35,913 bases of DNA from Novosphingobium sp. (lineage in GTDB: Bacteria > Pseudomonadota > Alphaproteobacteria > Sphingomonadales > Sphingomonadaceae): the NCBI GenBank assembly GCA_020848655.1, contig JADLHU010000199.1, forward strand, positions 1 to 35,913, in the 5' to 3' direction. The position numbers and the translations under genes were made by a program. Below are positions 26,125 to 33,077 of the stretch, piece after piece. Under the pieces are notes generated by a model, which was not told the DNA's origin, did no database searches, and was given only the letters and a program-made list of their open reading frames with translations. Numbering within the stretch: position 1 is the stretch's first letter; each line of letters begins with the position of its first letter.

Positions 26125-27456
26125 CTAGGTGGCCACCACGCGCGGCGCGCGGCGCCGGGCCAGCATCAGTTCGGTCAGCGCCCAGACCAGCGCATCGGCG
26201 CGATCGGGGGAACGGCCGGGGCCCTGGTAGCCGCCGCCCGCGATCAGCCCGCACAATTCGTCTTCCAGCGCGGGGAACGTGCCCGCGTGGCGCACGCGCC
26301 CCGCTTCGTAAAGCGCGGCGACCGGTTCGGCACGGGCCACTTTGCCCCGGCTGGCGTGGACCAGCCGCAGCGGCAGCGAAATCTCGGCGGCGCGCAGCAC
26401 GCTGGCCACCATCGCCCCGCCCTGGTTGGCTTCGGCGACCACGCGGTCCGCCTGCCAGCGGCGCGCGGCCTGGGCCACCGCGCGCGCCCAGCGTTCGGGG
26501 CTGGCCTTCTCGACAGAGGCATCGGCCAGCACCCGGCCCACGCCGTCGCCGCCCAGCGCGCAGACCACGATGCCGCAGGCGTCTCCCTGGCTGGATGCGG
26601 GCGGATCGACCCCGATCACGACGCGGGCCTGGGGCGCGGGCGGCGCGGCTTCGCGGCATTCCTCGATCAGGGCGCGCGTCCACAGCGCGCCGGGCAGGTC
26701 CTCGATCAGTTCGCCGTCCAGTTCCTGCCGGCCCAGCACGGTGCGCCCGAACGCGCGGCGCATGTCGCGCAGGAAACGGGGCGGCAGGTTGGCGGCATTG
26801 TCCGCCGTCGCGCCGCGCGTCACGGCCACGCCGTCCTCGGCCAGAAGGCGGCGCAGCAGCGGCACCGCGCGCGGCGTGGTCGTCGCCATCGCGCGGGGCT
26901 GCGCGCCCAGCCGCAGGCCCAGCAGCAGGTTGTCCCAGGCGCGTTCCGCCCGGCCCGCCGCCATGTCCCATTTGGCGATCTCGTCGCACCAGGCGTGGCT
27001 GTGCTGCGGGCCGCGCAGGCTTTCCGGCTCCTGCGCCGAATAGAGCTGCGCCTGCGCGCCATTGGGCCAGACCAGCCGGCGCAGCGACGGTTCGAAGCGC
27101 GCCCGCCGCCAGGGCGCGCCCACCGCCAGCAGCCCGCTTTCGCCTTCGATCATCACGCCGCGCGCTTCGCCCAGGTTGGCGGCGACAAGCGCGATCCGCG
27201 CGGCGGGATCGCGTTCGGCCACGCCTTGCACCCATTCGGCGCCGGCCCGCGTCTTGCCGAAGCCGCGTCCGGCCAGGATCAGCCACAGGTTCCAGTCGCC
27301 CGGCGGCGCAAGCTGTTCGGGCCGGGCCAGAAGCGGCCAGATCCACGGCCATTCGCGCCGTTCGCGCGCATCCATCCCGGCGACGAAGCGATCGATCTCG
27401 TCGTCGGTGGCGCCCGCCATCCAGGCCAGCGGATCAACCGGCGTCATCGGTGTCAT
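26125..27456 (-). CDS. GTA terminase large subunit (gp2-like)
   Basis: The 443-aa ATPase-nuclease has Walker A in ILAGRGFGKTRAGAEW, Walker B in AWCDEIAKWDMA, the coupling motif in MATTTPRAVPLL, and RNase H-like nuclease aspartates in VVIGVDPPAS and SPDRADALVWAL. It packages DNA into the head. Two ATGs (27456 and 27447) are possible. Both overlap the end of the small terminase gene. It ends with TAG 63 bp before the portal start. Confidence 0.93.
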   Translation of the reverse strand: MTPMTPVDPLAWMAGATDDEIDRFVAGMDARERREWPWIWPLLARPEQLAPPGDWNLWLILAGRGFGKTRAGAEWVQGVAERDPAARIALVAANLGEARGVMIEGESGLLAVGAPWRRARFEPSLRRLVWPNGAQAQLYSAQEPESLRGPQHSHAWCDEIAKWDMAAGRAERAWDNLLLGLRLGAQPRAMATTTPRAVPLLRRLLAEDGVAVTRGATADNAANLPPRFLRDMRRAFGRTVLGRQELDGELIEDLPGALWTRALIEECREAAPPAPQARVVIGVDPPASSQGDACGIVVCALGGDGVGRVLADASVEKASPERWARAVAQAARRWQADRVVAEANQGGAMVASVLRAAEISLPLRLVHASRGKVARAEPVAALYEAGRVRHAGTFPALEDELCGLIAGGGYQGPGRSPDRADALVWALTELMLARRRAPRVVAT

Positions 27457-27955
27457 CCCGATCGCGCGGCGCGGCGCGGCGCGCGGCGATCTGCGCGCGC
27501 AGGCTGGCCAGCCGGGCATCGATGGAGGCGCGAACGGCATCGGCATCCTCGTGATCGCGGATCGCCCGCAGCCGCGATACGGTTTCGCGGTGAAAGGCAA
27601 GCTGGCGAACCGCCGCGCCATTGTCATAGCGCCGCGCCGCGCCGGTTTCGCCCGCTTCGCCTTTCGGATCGCCAAAGCGCAGGCGGTGCAGCACTTCCAG
27701 TTCCAGGTTTTCATACCCTTCGCACAGCGCATCCTGCCACAGGCGGGCGAAGTCCGGTTCCATGCGCCGCACCTTGTAGGGGCGGCCGGGCGCGACCCCG
27801 GCGGCCTTGGCCGCGGCGGCGACGTTCGATGTTTCGGCCAGCGCGGTGATGAACTTGCCGCGCCAGTGGCGATTGAGCTTGTCTTCCTCCGCGGACGCGG
27901 CGGTGCTGAGCCTCGTCCGGCGATTGCCGGACGAAGCCTGGCTGGGCTTCCTCAT
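27434..27955 (-). CDS. GTA small terminase-like protein (gp1-like)
   Basis: The 173-aa protein has a resolvase-like helix-turn-helix, LAETSNVAAAAKAAGVAPGR followed by YKVRRMEPDFARLWQDAL, which suits DNA recognition by a small terminase. A C-terminal helical part (SRLRAIRDHEDADAVRASID and an Arg-rich stretch) could contact gp2. The start at 27955 (MRKPSQASSG) follows AAGGAA. It is the first gene of the GTA transcript. Confidence 0.85.
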   Translation of the reverse strand: MRKPSQASSGNRRTRLSTAASAEEDKLNRHWRGKFITALAETSNVAAAAKAAGVAPGRPYKVRRMEPDFARLWQDALCEGYENLELEVLHRLRFGDPKGEAGETGAARRYDNGAAVRQLAFHRETVSRLRAIRDHEDADAVRASIDARLASLRAQIAARRAAPRDRDDTDDAG

Positions 27956-28037
27956 GCACGGGTTCCTTGATGGGGTGTGTTCGGCGGACCGATGTGAACC
28001 GGGCCGGATGCGAATCGGCATATCGCGATGTTCGCCT

Positions 28038-28066
28038 TTTGTGCCATTTCGGCGTTACGATGTCAA
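28038..28066 (-). promoter_or_regulatory. Possible GTA promoter
   Basis: On the minus strand, a perfect -35 TTGACA (28066-28061) is followed 17 bp later by a poor -10, CACAAA. The distance to the gp1 start is about 80 bp. A weak -10 with a good -35 would fit a promoter that needs an activator. The match alone is not strong. Confidence 0.35.
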
Positions 28067-28070
28067 CCAG

Positions 28071-28089
28071 AATAACCATATTGGTTATT
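28071..28089. promoter_or_regulatory. Inverted repeat next to the GTA promoter
   Basis: AATAACC and GGTTATT form a perfect 7-bp inverted repeat around a 5-bp centre (ATATT), unusually AT-rich for this window. It sits four bases upstream of the TTGACA of the GTA promoter and 53 bp before the divergent yqaA start. A dimeric regulator site is the simplest reading. Confidence 0.5.
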
Positions 28090-28141
28090 GCCGGCACGGC
28101 CGCGCACCGGTATTGCAGCGCAACACGTCAAGGATGATCCC

Positions 28142-28774
28142 ATGCTGCGCCGCCTCTACGACTGGACCATGGCCAAGGCGGCCGATCGCCGCGCGGAATG
28201 GTGGCTGGCGGGGTTCAGCTTCGTGGAGGCGAGCTTCTTTCCGGTGCCGCCGCACCCGCTGCTGGGCATCATGTGCCTGGCCGAACCGAAGAAGGCGATC
28301 CGCTTCGCGGCGATCGCCACGCTGGCTTCGGTGGTGGGCGGCATGCTGGGCTATGCGATCGGCCACCTGCTCTATGAAAGCGTGGGTGCGCAGTTGCTGG
28401 CGCTGCTGGGCCTGTCGCAAAGTTTCCCCAAGGCGGCCTGCTATCTGCGCGAATACGGCGCGGAAATCATCGTGATCAAGGGGGCGACGCCGATCCCCTT
28501 CAAGCTGCTGACGATCACCGCCGGCTTCATCGAAATGCCGCTGCTGACCTTCATCGGCGCCAGCGTGGTGTCGCGGTCGATCAGCTTCATGATCGTGGGC
28601 GTCTTGTTCCGCCTGTTCGGCGCGCCGATCAAGGCCTTCATCGATCGCTACCTGGGGTTGGCCGTGGCCGGCTTCGTGGCTCTGGTCATCGGCGGGTTCC
28701 TGGCCATCGCGCTGCTAAGCGGCGGGGCGAAGGAAACCAGCGAGAAGTGCGAGATCGCCGCCGCGCAGGCCTGA
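28142..28774 (+). CDS. YqaA/DedA-like (SNARE-associated) membrane protein
   Basis: The 210-aa protein has the SNARE-associated (DedA superfamily) pattern, with four to five membrane helices and the re-entrant VEASFFPVPPHPLLGIM and IVIKGATPIPFKLLTITAG motifs. Superfamily members are lipid scramblases or transporters involved in envelope homeostasis. The specific substrate of YqaA is unknown. AAGGAT precedes the ATG at 28142. It is divergent from the GTA cluster. Confidence 0.9.
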   Translation: MLRRLYDWTMAKAADRRAEWWLAGFSFVEASFFPVPPHPLLGIMCLAEPKKAIRFAAIATLASVVGGMLGYAIGHLLYESVGAQLLALLGLSQSFPKAACYLREYGAEIIVIKGATPIPFKLLTITAGFIEMPLLTFIGASVVSRSISFMIVGVLFRLFGAPIKAFIDRYLGLAVAGFVALVIGGFLAIALLSGGAKETSEKCEIAAAQA

Positions 28775-28793
28775 TCGACCGATCTTGACGGGG

Positions 28794-28824
28794 GCGTGGC
28801 AGGCCCTTGACTGTCCACGCTTTT
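28794..28824 (+). terminator. Possible terminator after yqaA
   Basis: GCGTGG (28794-28799) and CCACGC (28815-28820) pair around a 15-nt loop and are followed by TTTT. The stem is short, so this is a weak call. Confidence 0.35.
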
Positions 28825-28881
28825 ATGACATCATTCGCATCCGCAGCATAAGTGCTTTCACCCCTGACGTGGAAGGAGTTT

Positions 28882-29151
28882 ATGGCAAGCCGTGATTTTG
28901 CGATGCAACTCGAAGGCTATGGTCTCAGCACCGTCGCCATCCATTATTTCATGCCGGATCATCCCAGCCTGCTGCAACTGTTCGTGTTGCAGCAATACGA
29001 TGTGGCGCCGCGCTTTCCGATCCTGAAGGATTACCTGGATTTCTGGCGGCGCGATATCGACGCGGTGCTCCACTCGGTCCGCGTGGCGCACCAGCACCTG
29101 ATCGGCCCGGCGGAATGGCGCGCGGTGGACGGGATCATCTCGATCAACTGA
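28882..29151 (+). CDS. usg: Usg family protein
   Basis: The 89-aa protein matches the alphaproteobacterial Usg family: LSTVAIHYFMPDHPSLLQLF, VLQQYDVAPRFPILKDYLDF and WRRDIDAVLHSV. The family was named from a gene near trp genes in Caulobacter, and its function is unknown. No trp gene is nearby here. The start at 28882 has a strong GGAAGGAG site. An upstream ATG-like start would read through that site. Confidence 0.9.
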   Translation: MASRDFAMQLEGYGLSTVAIHYFMPDHPSLLQLFVLQQYDVAPRFPILKDYLDFWRRDIDAVLHSVRVAHQHLIGPAEWRAVDGIISIN

Positions 29152-29194
29152 TCGGCGCGTTCGCTTTTCCCGGCGCTTGCCCTAGAAGCGGGCG

Positions 29195-29536
29195 ATGGGA
29201 AAAGCCGATCGCCTGGAACGCCTCGACACGCGCCGCGTCGAACTGGAAGCCGAATATGCAGCCGCGCTGCTGGCCGCGCTGGAAACGGCGGCGGCCGGAT
29301 CGTGGGGCCTGTTCGATCACCAGAACGACAAGGCCGCGCGCGCCCGGTGGCAGCCGGTGGTCACCGGCCTGTGCGATCTGGGGGCAGAGATCGACGCGAT
29401 GCGCGAAACGCTGGGGCTGGAGCCGTTCGCGCTGCACGCCGAGTTCGAGGCATCGCGTGGCCCGGTTTCCTCCAGCGCGCCGGGAGAGCCGAAACAGGCG
29501 CGCGCCTGGCTCGATCGGCTGGCCAGGCGGGGCTGA
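29195..29536 (+). CDS. Hypothetical helical protein
   Basis: The 113-aa protein is mostly predicted helix: LERLDTRRVELEAEYAAALL, AARARWQPVVTGLCDLGAEI and MRETLGLEPFALHAEFE. It has no signal peptide or membrane segment. I do not recognise a domain. It follows usg by 43 bp on the same strand and ends 55 bp before the convergent spt gene. Confidence 0.65.
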   Translation: MGKADRLERLDTRRVELEAEYAAALLAALETAAAGSWGLFDHQNDKAARARWQPVVTGLCDLGAEIDAMRETLGLEPFALHAEFEASRGPVSSSAPGEPKQARAWLDRLARRG

Positions 29537-29591
29537 CCGCGCGGCGGTGGGGCGCAGGAGTGATGCGCGGGGGTGATGCGCTGGCCCGCGC

Positions 29592-30791
29592 TCAGATGAT
29601 CCCCACGGCCTTGCCCGCGCGCTCGAACATGCCGATGATCGTCTGCACTTGCTCGGCCGAATGTTCGGCGCACAGCGAACAGCGCAGCAGCGTCATGTTG
29701 GCGGGGGTCGCCGGCGGCCGCGCAAGGTTGACGTAAAGCCCTTCCTTCAGCAGCGCTTCCCACATCGCCGCGCCGCGTTCCAGATCGGGCATGATCACCG
29801 CGATGATCGCGCTTTGCGGCGCGTCGGTGCCCAACTGGAAGCCGCGCGCCTTCAGTCCGGCGTGCAGCGTGCGCGAATTTTCCCACAGATGCGCGCGCTT
29901 GTCGCCCGCGTGCATGAGCTTGCGGATCGACGTCGCCGCCGTGGCGACGACGCTGGGCGGCAGCGAGGCGGTGAACACGTAAGGGCGGCACACCAGTCGC
30001 AGGATTTCGAACTTGGGGTGGTTGGAAACGCAGAAGCCGCCAACGGTGCCCACGCTCTTGCTGAACGTGCCGATCACGAAATCGACCTGGTCGAGCACGC
30101 CCTGGTCCTCGGCCACGCCGCGCCCGTTGGGTCCGATGAAGCCCATCGAATGTGCTTCGTCGACCAGCACCATCGCGCCATTGGCCTTGGCGACCGCGAT
30201 CATGTCCTTCAGCGGGGCGATGTCGCCCATCATCGAATAGACGCCTTCCAGCACCACCAGCTTGCCGGCGCCTTCGGGAATGCGCTTCAGGCGCTTTTCC
30301 ATCGCTTCGATGTCGTTGTGCTTGAACGGCACCACTTCGGCATCGCCCATCTTGCACCCGTCCCAGATGGACGCATGGCTGTCGATGTCCAACACGATGT
30401 AATCGCCCTTGCCGGCGACGGTGCTGATCACGCCCAGGTTGGCCTGGTAGCCGGTGGAGAACACCATGGCGTGCTCCATGGCGTAGAAGTCGCACAGTGC
30501 CTGCTCAACCGCCTTGTGTCCCGCATAGGTGCCGTTGAGCACGCGGCTGCCGGTGGTGCCCGAGCCATAATCGTCGAGCGCCTGCTTGCCCGCCGCGATC
30601 ACGTCGGGATCGAAGGTCATGCCCATGTAGTTGTAGGTTCCGAGCAGGATCGTCTCGCGCCCGTTGCACACCGCGACGGTGGGCGAGAGCACCCGTTCCA
30701 TGACCAGGCTGAACGGATCTTCGACGCCCGAGGCCAGCAGGCCCCGGCGCATCTCGATGATGGGATCGAACTTGGAGAAAAGGTCGGTCAT
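29592..30791 (-). CDS. spt: Serine palmitoyltransferase
   Basis: The 399-aa PLP enzyme of the alpha-oxoamine synthase family condenses serine with palmitoyl-CoA or palmitoyl-ACP to 3-ketodihydrosphingosine, the first step of sphingolipid synthesis. The sequence matches Sphingomonas SPT closely: LLGTYNYMGMTFDPDVIAAG, FSTGYQANLG, VLVDEAHSMGFIGPNGRGV, the PLP lysine in FVIGTFSKSVGTVGG, and RPPATPANMTLLRCSLCAEH. The shared RPPATPA motif separates it from KBL and BioF. It is transcribed with the acyl carrier protein upstream, apart from a 115-bp spacer. Confidence 0.96.
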   Translation of the reverse strand: MTDLFSKFDPIIEMRRGLLASGVEDPFSLVMERVLSPTVAVCNGRETILLGTYNYMGMTFDPDVIAAGKQALDDYGSGTTGSRVLNGTYAGHKAVEQALCDFYAMEHAMVFSTGYQANLGVISTVAGKGDYIVLDIDSHASIWDGCKMGDAEVVPFKHNDIEAMEKRLKRIPEGAGKLVVLEGVYSMMGDIAPLKDMIAVAKANGAMVLVDEAHSMGFIGPNGRGVAEDQGVLDQVDFVIGTFSKSVGTVGGFCVSNHPKFEILRLVCRPYVFTASLPPSVVATAATSIRKLMHAGDKRAHLWENSRTLHAGLKARGFQLGTDAPQSAIIAVIMPDLERGAAMWEALLKEGLYVNLARPPATPANMTLLRCSLCAEHSAEQVQTIIGMFERAGKAVGII

Positions 30792-30807
30792 GGGAATTCC
30801 CGGAATA

Positions 30808-30898
30808 TCGTCATTGCAAGGAGCGGGGCGGCGAAGCAGTCCAGGGTTCCTCGCGCCGCCCTGGATTGCCGCGGCCCCGCGGGCCTCGCAAGGACGAG
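30808..30898. repeat. Palindromic intergenic repeat between acp and spt
   Basis: The arms TCGTCATTGCAAGGAGC with GGCGAAGCAGTCCAGGG on one side, and CCCTGGATTGCCGCGG with CTCGCAAGGACGA on the other, form an imperfect long palindrome. This resembles the mobile palindromic elements of alphaproteobacterial intergenic regions that read roughly CATTGCGAGG...AGCAATCCAGGG. It would form a long hairpin in the acp-spt transcript. I could not check for copies elsewhere. Confidence 0.7.
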
Positions 30899-30906
30899 GA
30901 GAGCGT

Positions 30907-31146
30907 TCAATTCTGCAGTTTCACCACGGCATCGATAAGCTGGCCGTACGTTTCGATCTCGGCCTGCTGGTTCATGCTGATGATGATGTCGAATTCGTCC
31001 TCGATGGCGGCGACAAAGTCCATCACCGTCAGGCTGTCGAATTCAAGGTCGCCCGAAAAGGTGCTGGCGTCGGTGATGGCCACGCCCTTCTTGTTGAAGG
31101 GGGCGATCAGGGCGGCGATCCGTTCGGCGGTGGCGGCGCGGTCCAT
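30907..31146 (-). CDS. Acyl carrier protein associated with serine palmitoyltransferase
   Basis: The 79-aa protein has the ACP fold, with phosphopantetheine attachment at Ser38 in GDLEFDSLTVMDFVAAIEDE. The sequence differs from the housekeeping AcpP (which has GADSLD). An ACP beside spt is known in sphingolipid producers and is thought to deliver the acyl chain to SPT. The start at 31146 has a GGAG site. A longer frame adds a basic stretch unlike an ACP. Confidence 0.92.
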   Translation of the reverse strand: MDRAATAERIAALIAPFNKKGVAITDASTFSGDLEFDSLTVMDFVAAIEDEFDIIISMNQQAEIETYGQLIDAVVKLQN

Positions 31147-31259
31147 GGTGTCAAGGCTCCGATAGGTGAGACGGCGCTGTGGCCAGGAATTGCGGCGCAA
31201 AAGCGGCGCGGCGGCGAAGTGTCAAGTCTGCGCGGGCGGTTGTGGGATGGGGTGTGGCA

Positions 31260-31622
31260 TCACAGCAGCGCCCGCACCGCCGCCATGAACGGCCCGATGG
31301 AGACGGGCTTGGCCAGGTAGGAATCGGCGCCGGCATCGCGGATGCGGTCCTCGTCGCCCTTGCCGGCATAGGCGGTGACGGCCAGCACCGGGATCGTGCG
31401 CAGCACCGGATCGGCCTTGGCCGCCTCGATCAGGTCCAGCCCCGAACCGTTGGGCAGTTGGATGTCCATGATGATCAGGTTGGGCACGAAATCGCGCGCC
31501 CGGTCCAGCGCGTCGCGCCCGTCGGCGACCGGCTCCACGGCGAAGCCCTGGCTCTTCAGCACGTCGCAGAACAGCTTCCGGTTGAGGTCGTTGTCCTCGA
31601 CAACGAGGATTCGTTTTGCCAT
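31260..31622 (-). CDS. divK: Single-domain response regulator, DivK-like
   Basis: The 120-aa receiver has the acidic pair in VVEDNDLN, the phosphoacceptor Asp53 in IIMDIQLPNGSG, the Thr in AVTAYAGKGDEDRI and the Lys in SYLAKPVS. There is no output domain. Segments such as VVEDNDLNRKLFCDVL, MDIQLP and KPVSI match Caulobacter DivK, a cell-cycle regulator that controls CtrA through DivL. Divergent from DUF3572, with about 65 bp between starts. The assignment to DivK over another single receiver is by sequence similarity only. Confidence 0.85.
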   Translation of the reverse strand: MAKRILVVEDNDLNRKLFCDVLKSQGFAVEPVADGRDALDRARDFVPNLIIMDIQLPNGSGLDLIEAAKADPVLRTIPVLAVTAYAGKGDEDRIRDAGADSYLAKPVSIGPFMAAVRALL

Positions 31623-31687
31623 TCGCCCGTCCGCGCACCATGTTCCTGGGAACGAGGCTCTAGGCGCTGCAAGCGAGGCTGACAATT

Positions 31688-31960
31688 CTGCGAGATCCTT
31701 CTTCCCCCGTTGCCGATGCGCAGGCGCTGGCGCTGTCCGCGCTGGGCTGGGTGCTGGCCGACCAGGACCGCGCGGAACGGCTGCTCGCGCTGACCGGGCT
31801 GACCCCGGAGACGCTGCGCGACGGGCTGGGCGATCCCGCGTTCCTGCGCGCGGTGCTGGATTTCCTGTGCGCGCACGAACCCGATCTGGTCGCCGCCGCC
31901 GATGCGCTGGGCGTGGCCCCGGCGGCGCTGGCGGCCGCGCGCGAAAGGCTTATGGCATGA
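31688..31960 (+). CDS. DUF3572 family protein with probable non-canonical start
   Basis: The frame encodes RDPSSPVADAQALALSALGW, then LADQDRAERLLALTGLTPET, LRAVLDFLCAHEPDLVAAAD and a C-terminal VAPAALAAARERL, which is the DUF3572 pattern at the usual length of about 90. The only ATG/GTG/TTG in frame is a GTG at 31751, which would remove the first conserved helix. GCGAGG at 31673-31678 lies 9 nt before a CTG at 31688 and 6 nt before an ATT at 31685, so one of these may be used. The function of DUF3572 is unknown. The stop overlaps the next start (ATGA). Confidence 0.65.
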   Translation: MRDPSSPVADAQALALSALGWVLADQDRAERLLALTGLTPETLRDGLGDPAFLRAVLDFLCAHEPDLVAAADALGVAPAALAAARERLMA

Positions 31961-32577
31961 CCCGCCCGCTGGTGATTTCCGATTGCGACGAAGTGCTGCT
32001 CTACATGGTCGCGCCGTTCCGTGACTGGCTGGGCGAACAGCACGGTGTGATCTTCGACATGAGCGGCGGCGATTTCATCAGCGCCATGAAGCACCGCGAT
32101 ACCGGCGAAATGGTGGAACGGGCCGATATGTGGCGCTTGCTCAACTTGTTCTTCGACGGCGAGATGCACCGGCAAGGCCCGGTCGCCGGCATGATCGATG
32201 CCATGGCGGTGCTGCGCGAACATGCCGACGTGGTGGTGCTGACCAACTTGCTCGATCACCGGCAGGACGCGCGCCGCCGCCAGCTTGCCGACCATGGCCT
32301 CGATCTGCGCGTCTTCACCAACCAGGGGCCGAAAGGCCCGGCGCTGAAGGCCATCCTCGATGAATACCGCCCGTCGCGTGCGATCTTCATCGATGATCTG
32401 GCGCAGCACCATGGCTCTGTGGCGGACCTTGCGCCCGATGTCGGCCGGCTGCACTTGTGCGCCGAACCGACGCTGGCGCCGCACATCGATTGCGCGCATG
32501 TGGCCGGGCACGCCCACGCCCGCATCGATGACTGGCCGCAGGCGCTGCCCTGGCTGCTGGGCCGCCTTCACGCCTGA
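31957..32577 (+). CDS. HAD-like hydrolase
   Basis: The 206-aa protein starts MTRPLVISDCDEVLLYMVAP with a DxD motif, later has VVLTNLLDHRQDARRRQL (motif II Thr) and FTNQGPKGPALKAIL with Lys, then AIFIDDLAQHHGSVA with the acidic pair of motif III/IV. These are the HAD phosphatase elements. The substrate is unknown. It overlaps DUF3572 by 4 bp and is followed by ridA-like 29 bp later with its own GAGGA site, so it is probably part of one operon. Confidence 0.82.
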   Translation: MTRPLVISDCDEVLLYMVAPFRDWLGEQHGVIFDMSGGDFISAMKHRDTGEMVERADMWRLLNLFFDGEMHRQGPVAGMIDAMAVLREHADVVVLTNLLDHRQDARRRQLADHGLDLRVFTNQGPKGPALKAILDEYRPSRAIFIDDLAQHHGSVADLAPDVGRLHLCAEPTLAPHIDCAHVAGHAHARIDDWPQALPWLLGRLHA

Positions 32578-32606
32578 TCCCTTTTTCACGACCAACGAGG
32601 ACTTTC

Positions 32607-33077
32607 ATGACCGACGCAGAAATCGACGCGAAACTGGCTGAACTGGGGCTGGCCCTGCCCGAAGCGGCGGCCCCCGTCGCCGCTTATGTCCCCGTGGTCG
32701 TCGCGGGCGGCCTGGCGCATGTCTCGGGCCAGTTGCCGTTCCTCGATGGCGTGCTGGTCAAGGGCCGGCTGGGCGAGGATGTCGATATCCCGACGGGCTA
32801 TGCCGCCGCGCGCGCCTGCGCGCTGATGATCCTCGCGCAGTTGCGCGCCGCGCTTGGCTCGCTCGATCGGGTGGAGCGGATCGTCAAGCTGGGCGCGTTC
32901 ATCAGTTCCACCGGCGATTTCAGCGATCAGCCCAAAGTCGCCAACGGCGCGTCGGAACTGATGGCGGCGGTGTTCGGCGATGCCGGCAAGCACGCGCGCA
33001 GCGCGGTGGGCGTGCCGGTGCTGCCGCTGGGCGCGGCCGTGGAGGTTGATGCCATTGTCGCTCTTCGCCCCGCTTGA
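32607..33077 (+). CDS. RidA-fold (YjgF/YER057c/UK114) protein
   Basis: The 156-aa protein has the RidA fold of the longer subfamily, with LAHVSGQLPFLDGVLVKGRL and GYAAARACALMILAQLRAAL. In RidA a conserved Arg just before the LP pair of the final beta strand (VARLP) is needed for imine hydrolysis. The aligned segment here reads VPVLPLGAAVEVDAI, with Val in that place. The deaminase activity of RidA is therefore doubtful. It overlaps the GDPD gene by 29 bp, which suggests coupling. Confidence 0.88.
   Translation: MTDAEIDAKLAELGLALPEAAAPVAAYVPVVVAGGLAHVSGQLPFLDGVLVKGRLGEDVDIPTGYAAARACALMILAQLRAALGSLDRVERIVKLGAFISSTGDFSDQPKVANGASELMAAVFGDAGKHARSAVGVPVLPLGAAVEVDAIVALRPA

Larger units (their letters stand above)
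13938..27955 (-). mobile_element. Gene transfer agent (GTA) structural cluster
   Basis: Eighteen genes on one strand follow the RcGTA order from terminase to tail tip. Most neighbours overlap by 4 bp or are separated by fewer than 90 bp. Codon use and GC content look like the host. There is no integrase, excisionase, repressor, replication or lysis cassette and no obvious attachment repeat. This fits a vertically inherited GTA that packages host DNA. Whether particles are made cannot be seen here. The activators and the lysis genes of GTAs are usually encoded elsewhere. Confidence 0.88.

Noticed and set aside
26092..27849. Long plus-strand frame opposite the terminase genes (also those at 12619-13707, 15688-16656 and 19350-21389)
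   Set aside because: These are GC-driven antisense frames. The minus-strand frames have recognisable domains and coupled starts.
13938..27955. Active temperate prophage
   Set aside because: There is no integrase, repressor, replication, lysis gene or flanking attachment repeat. The order follows GTAs.
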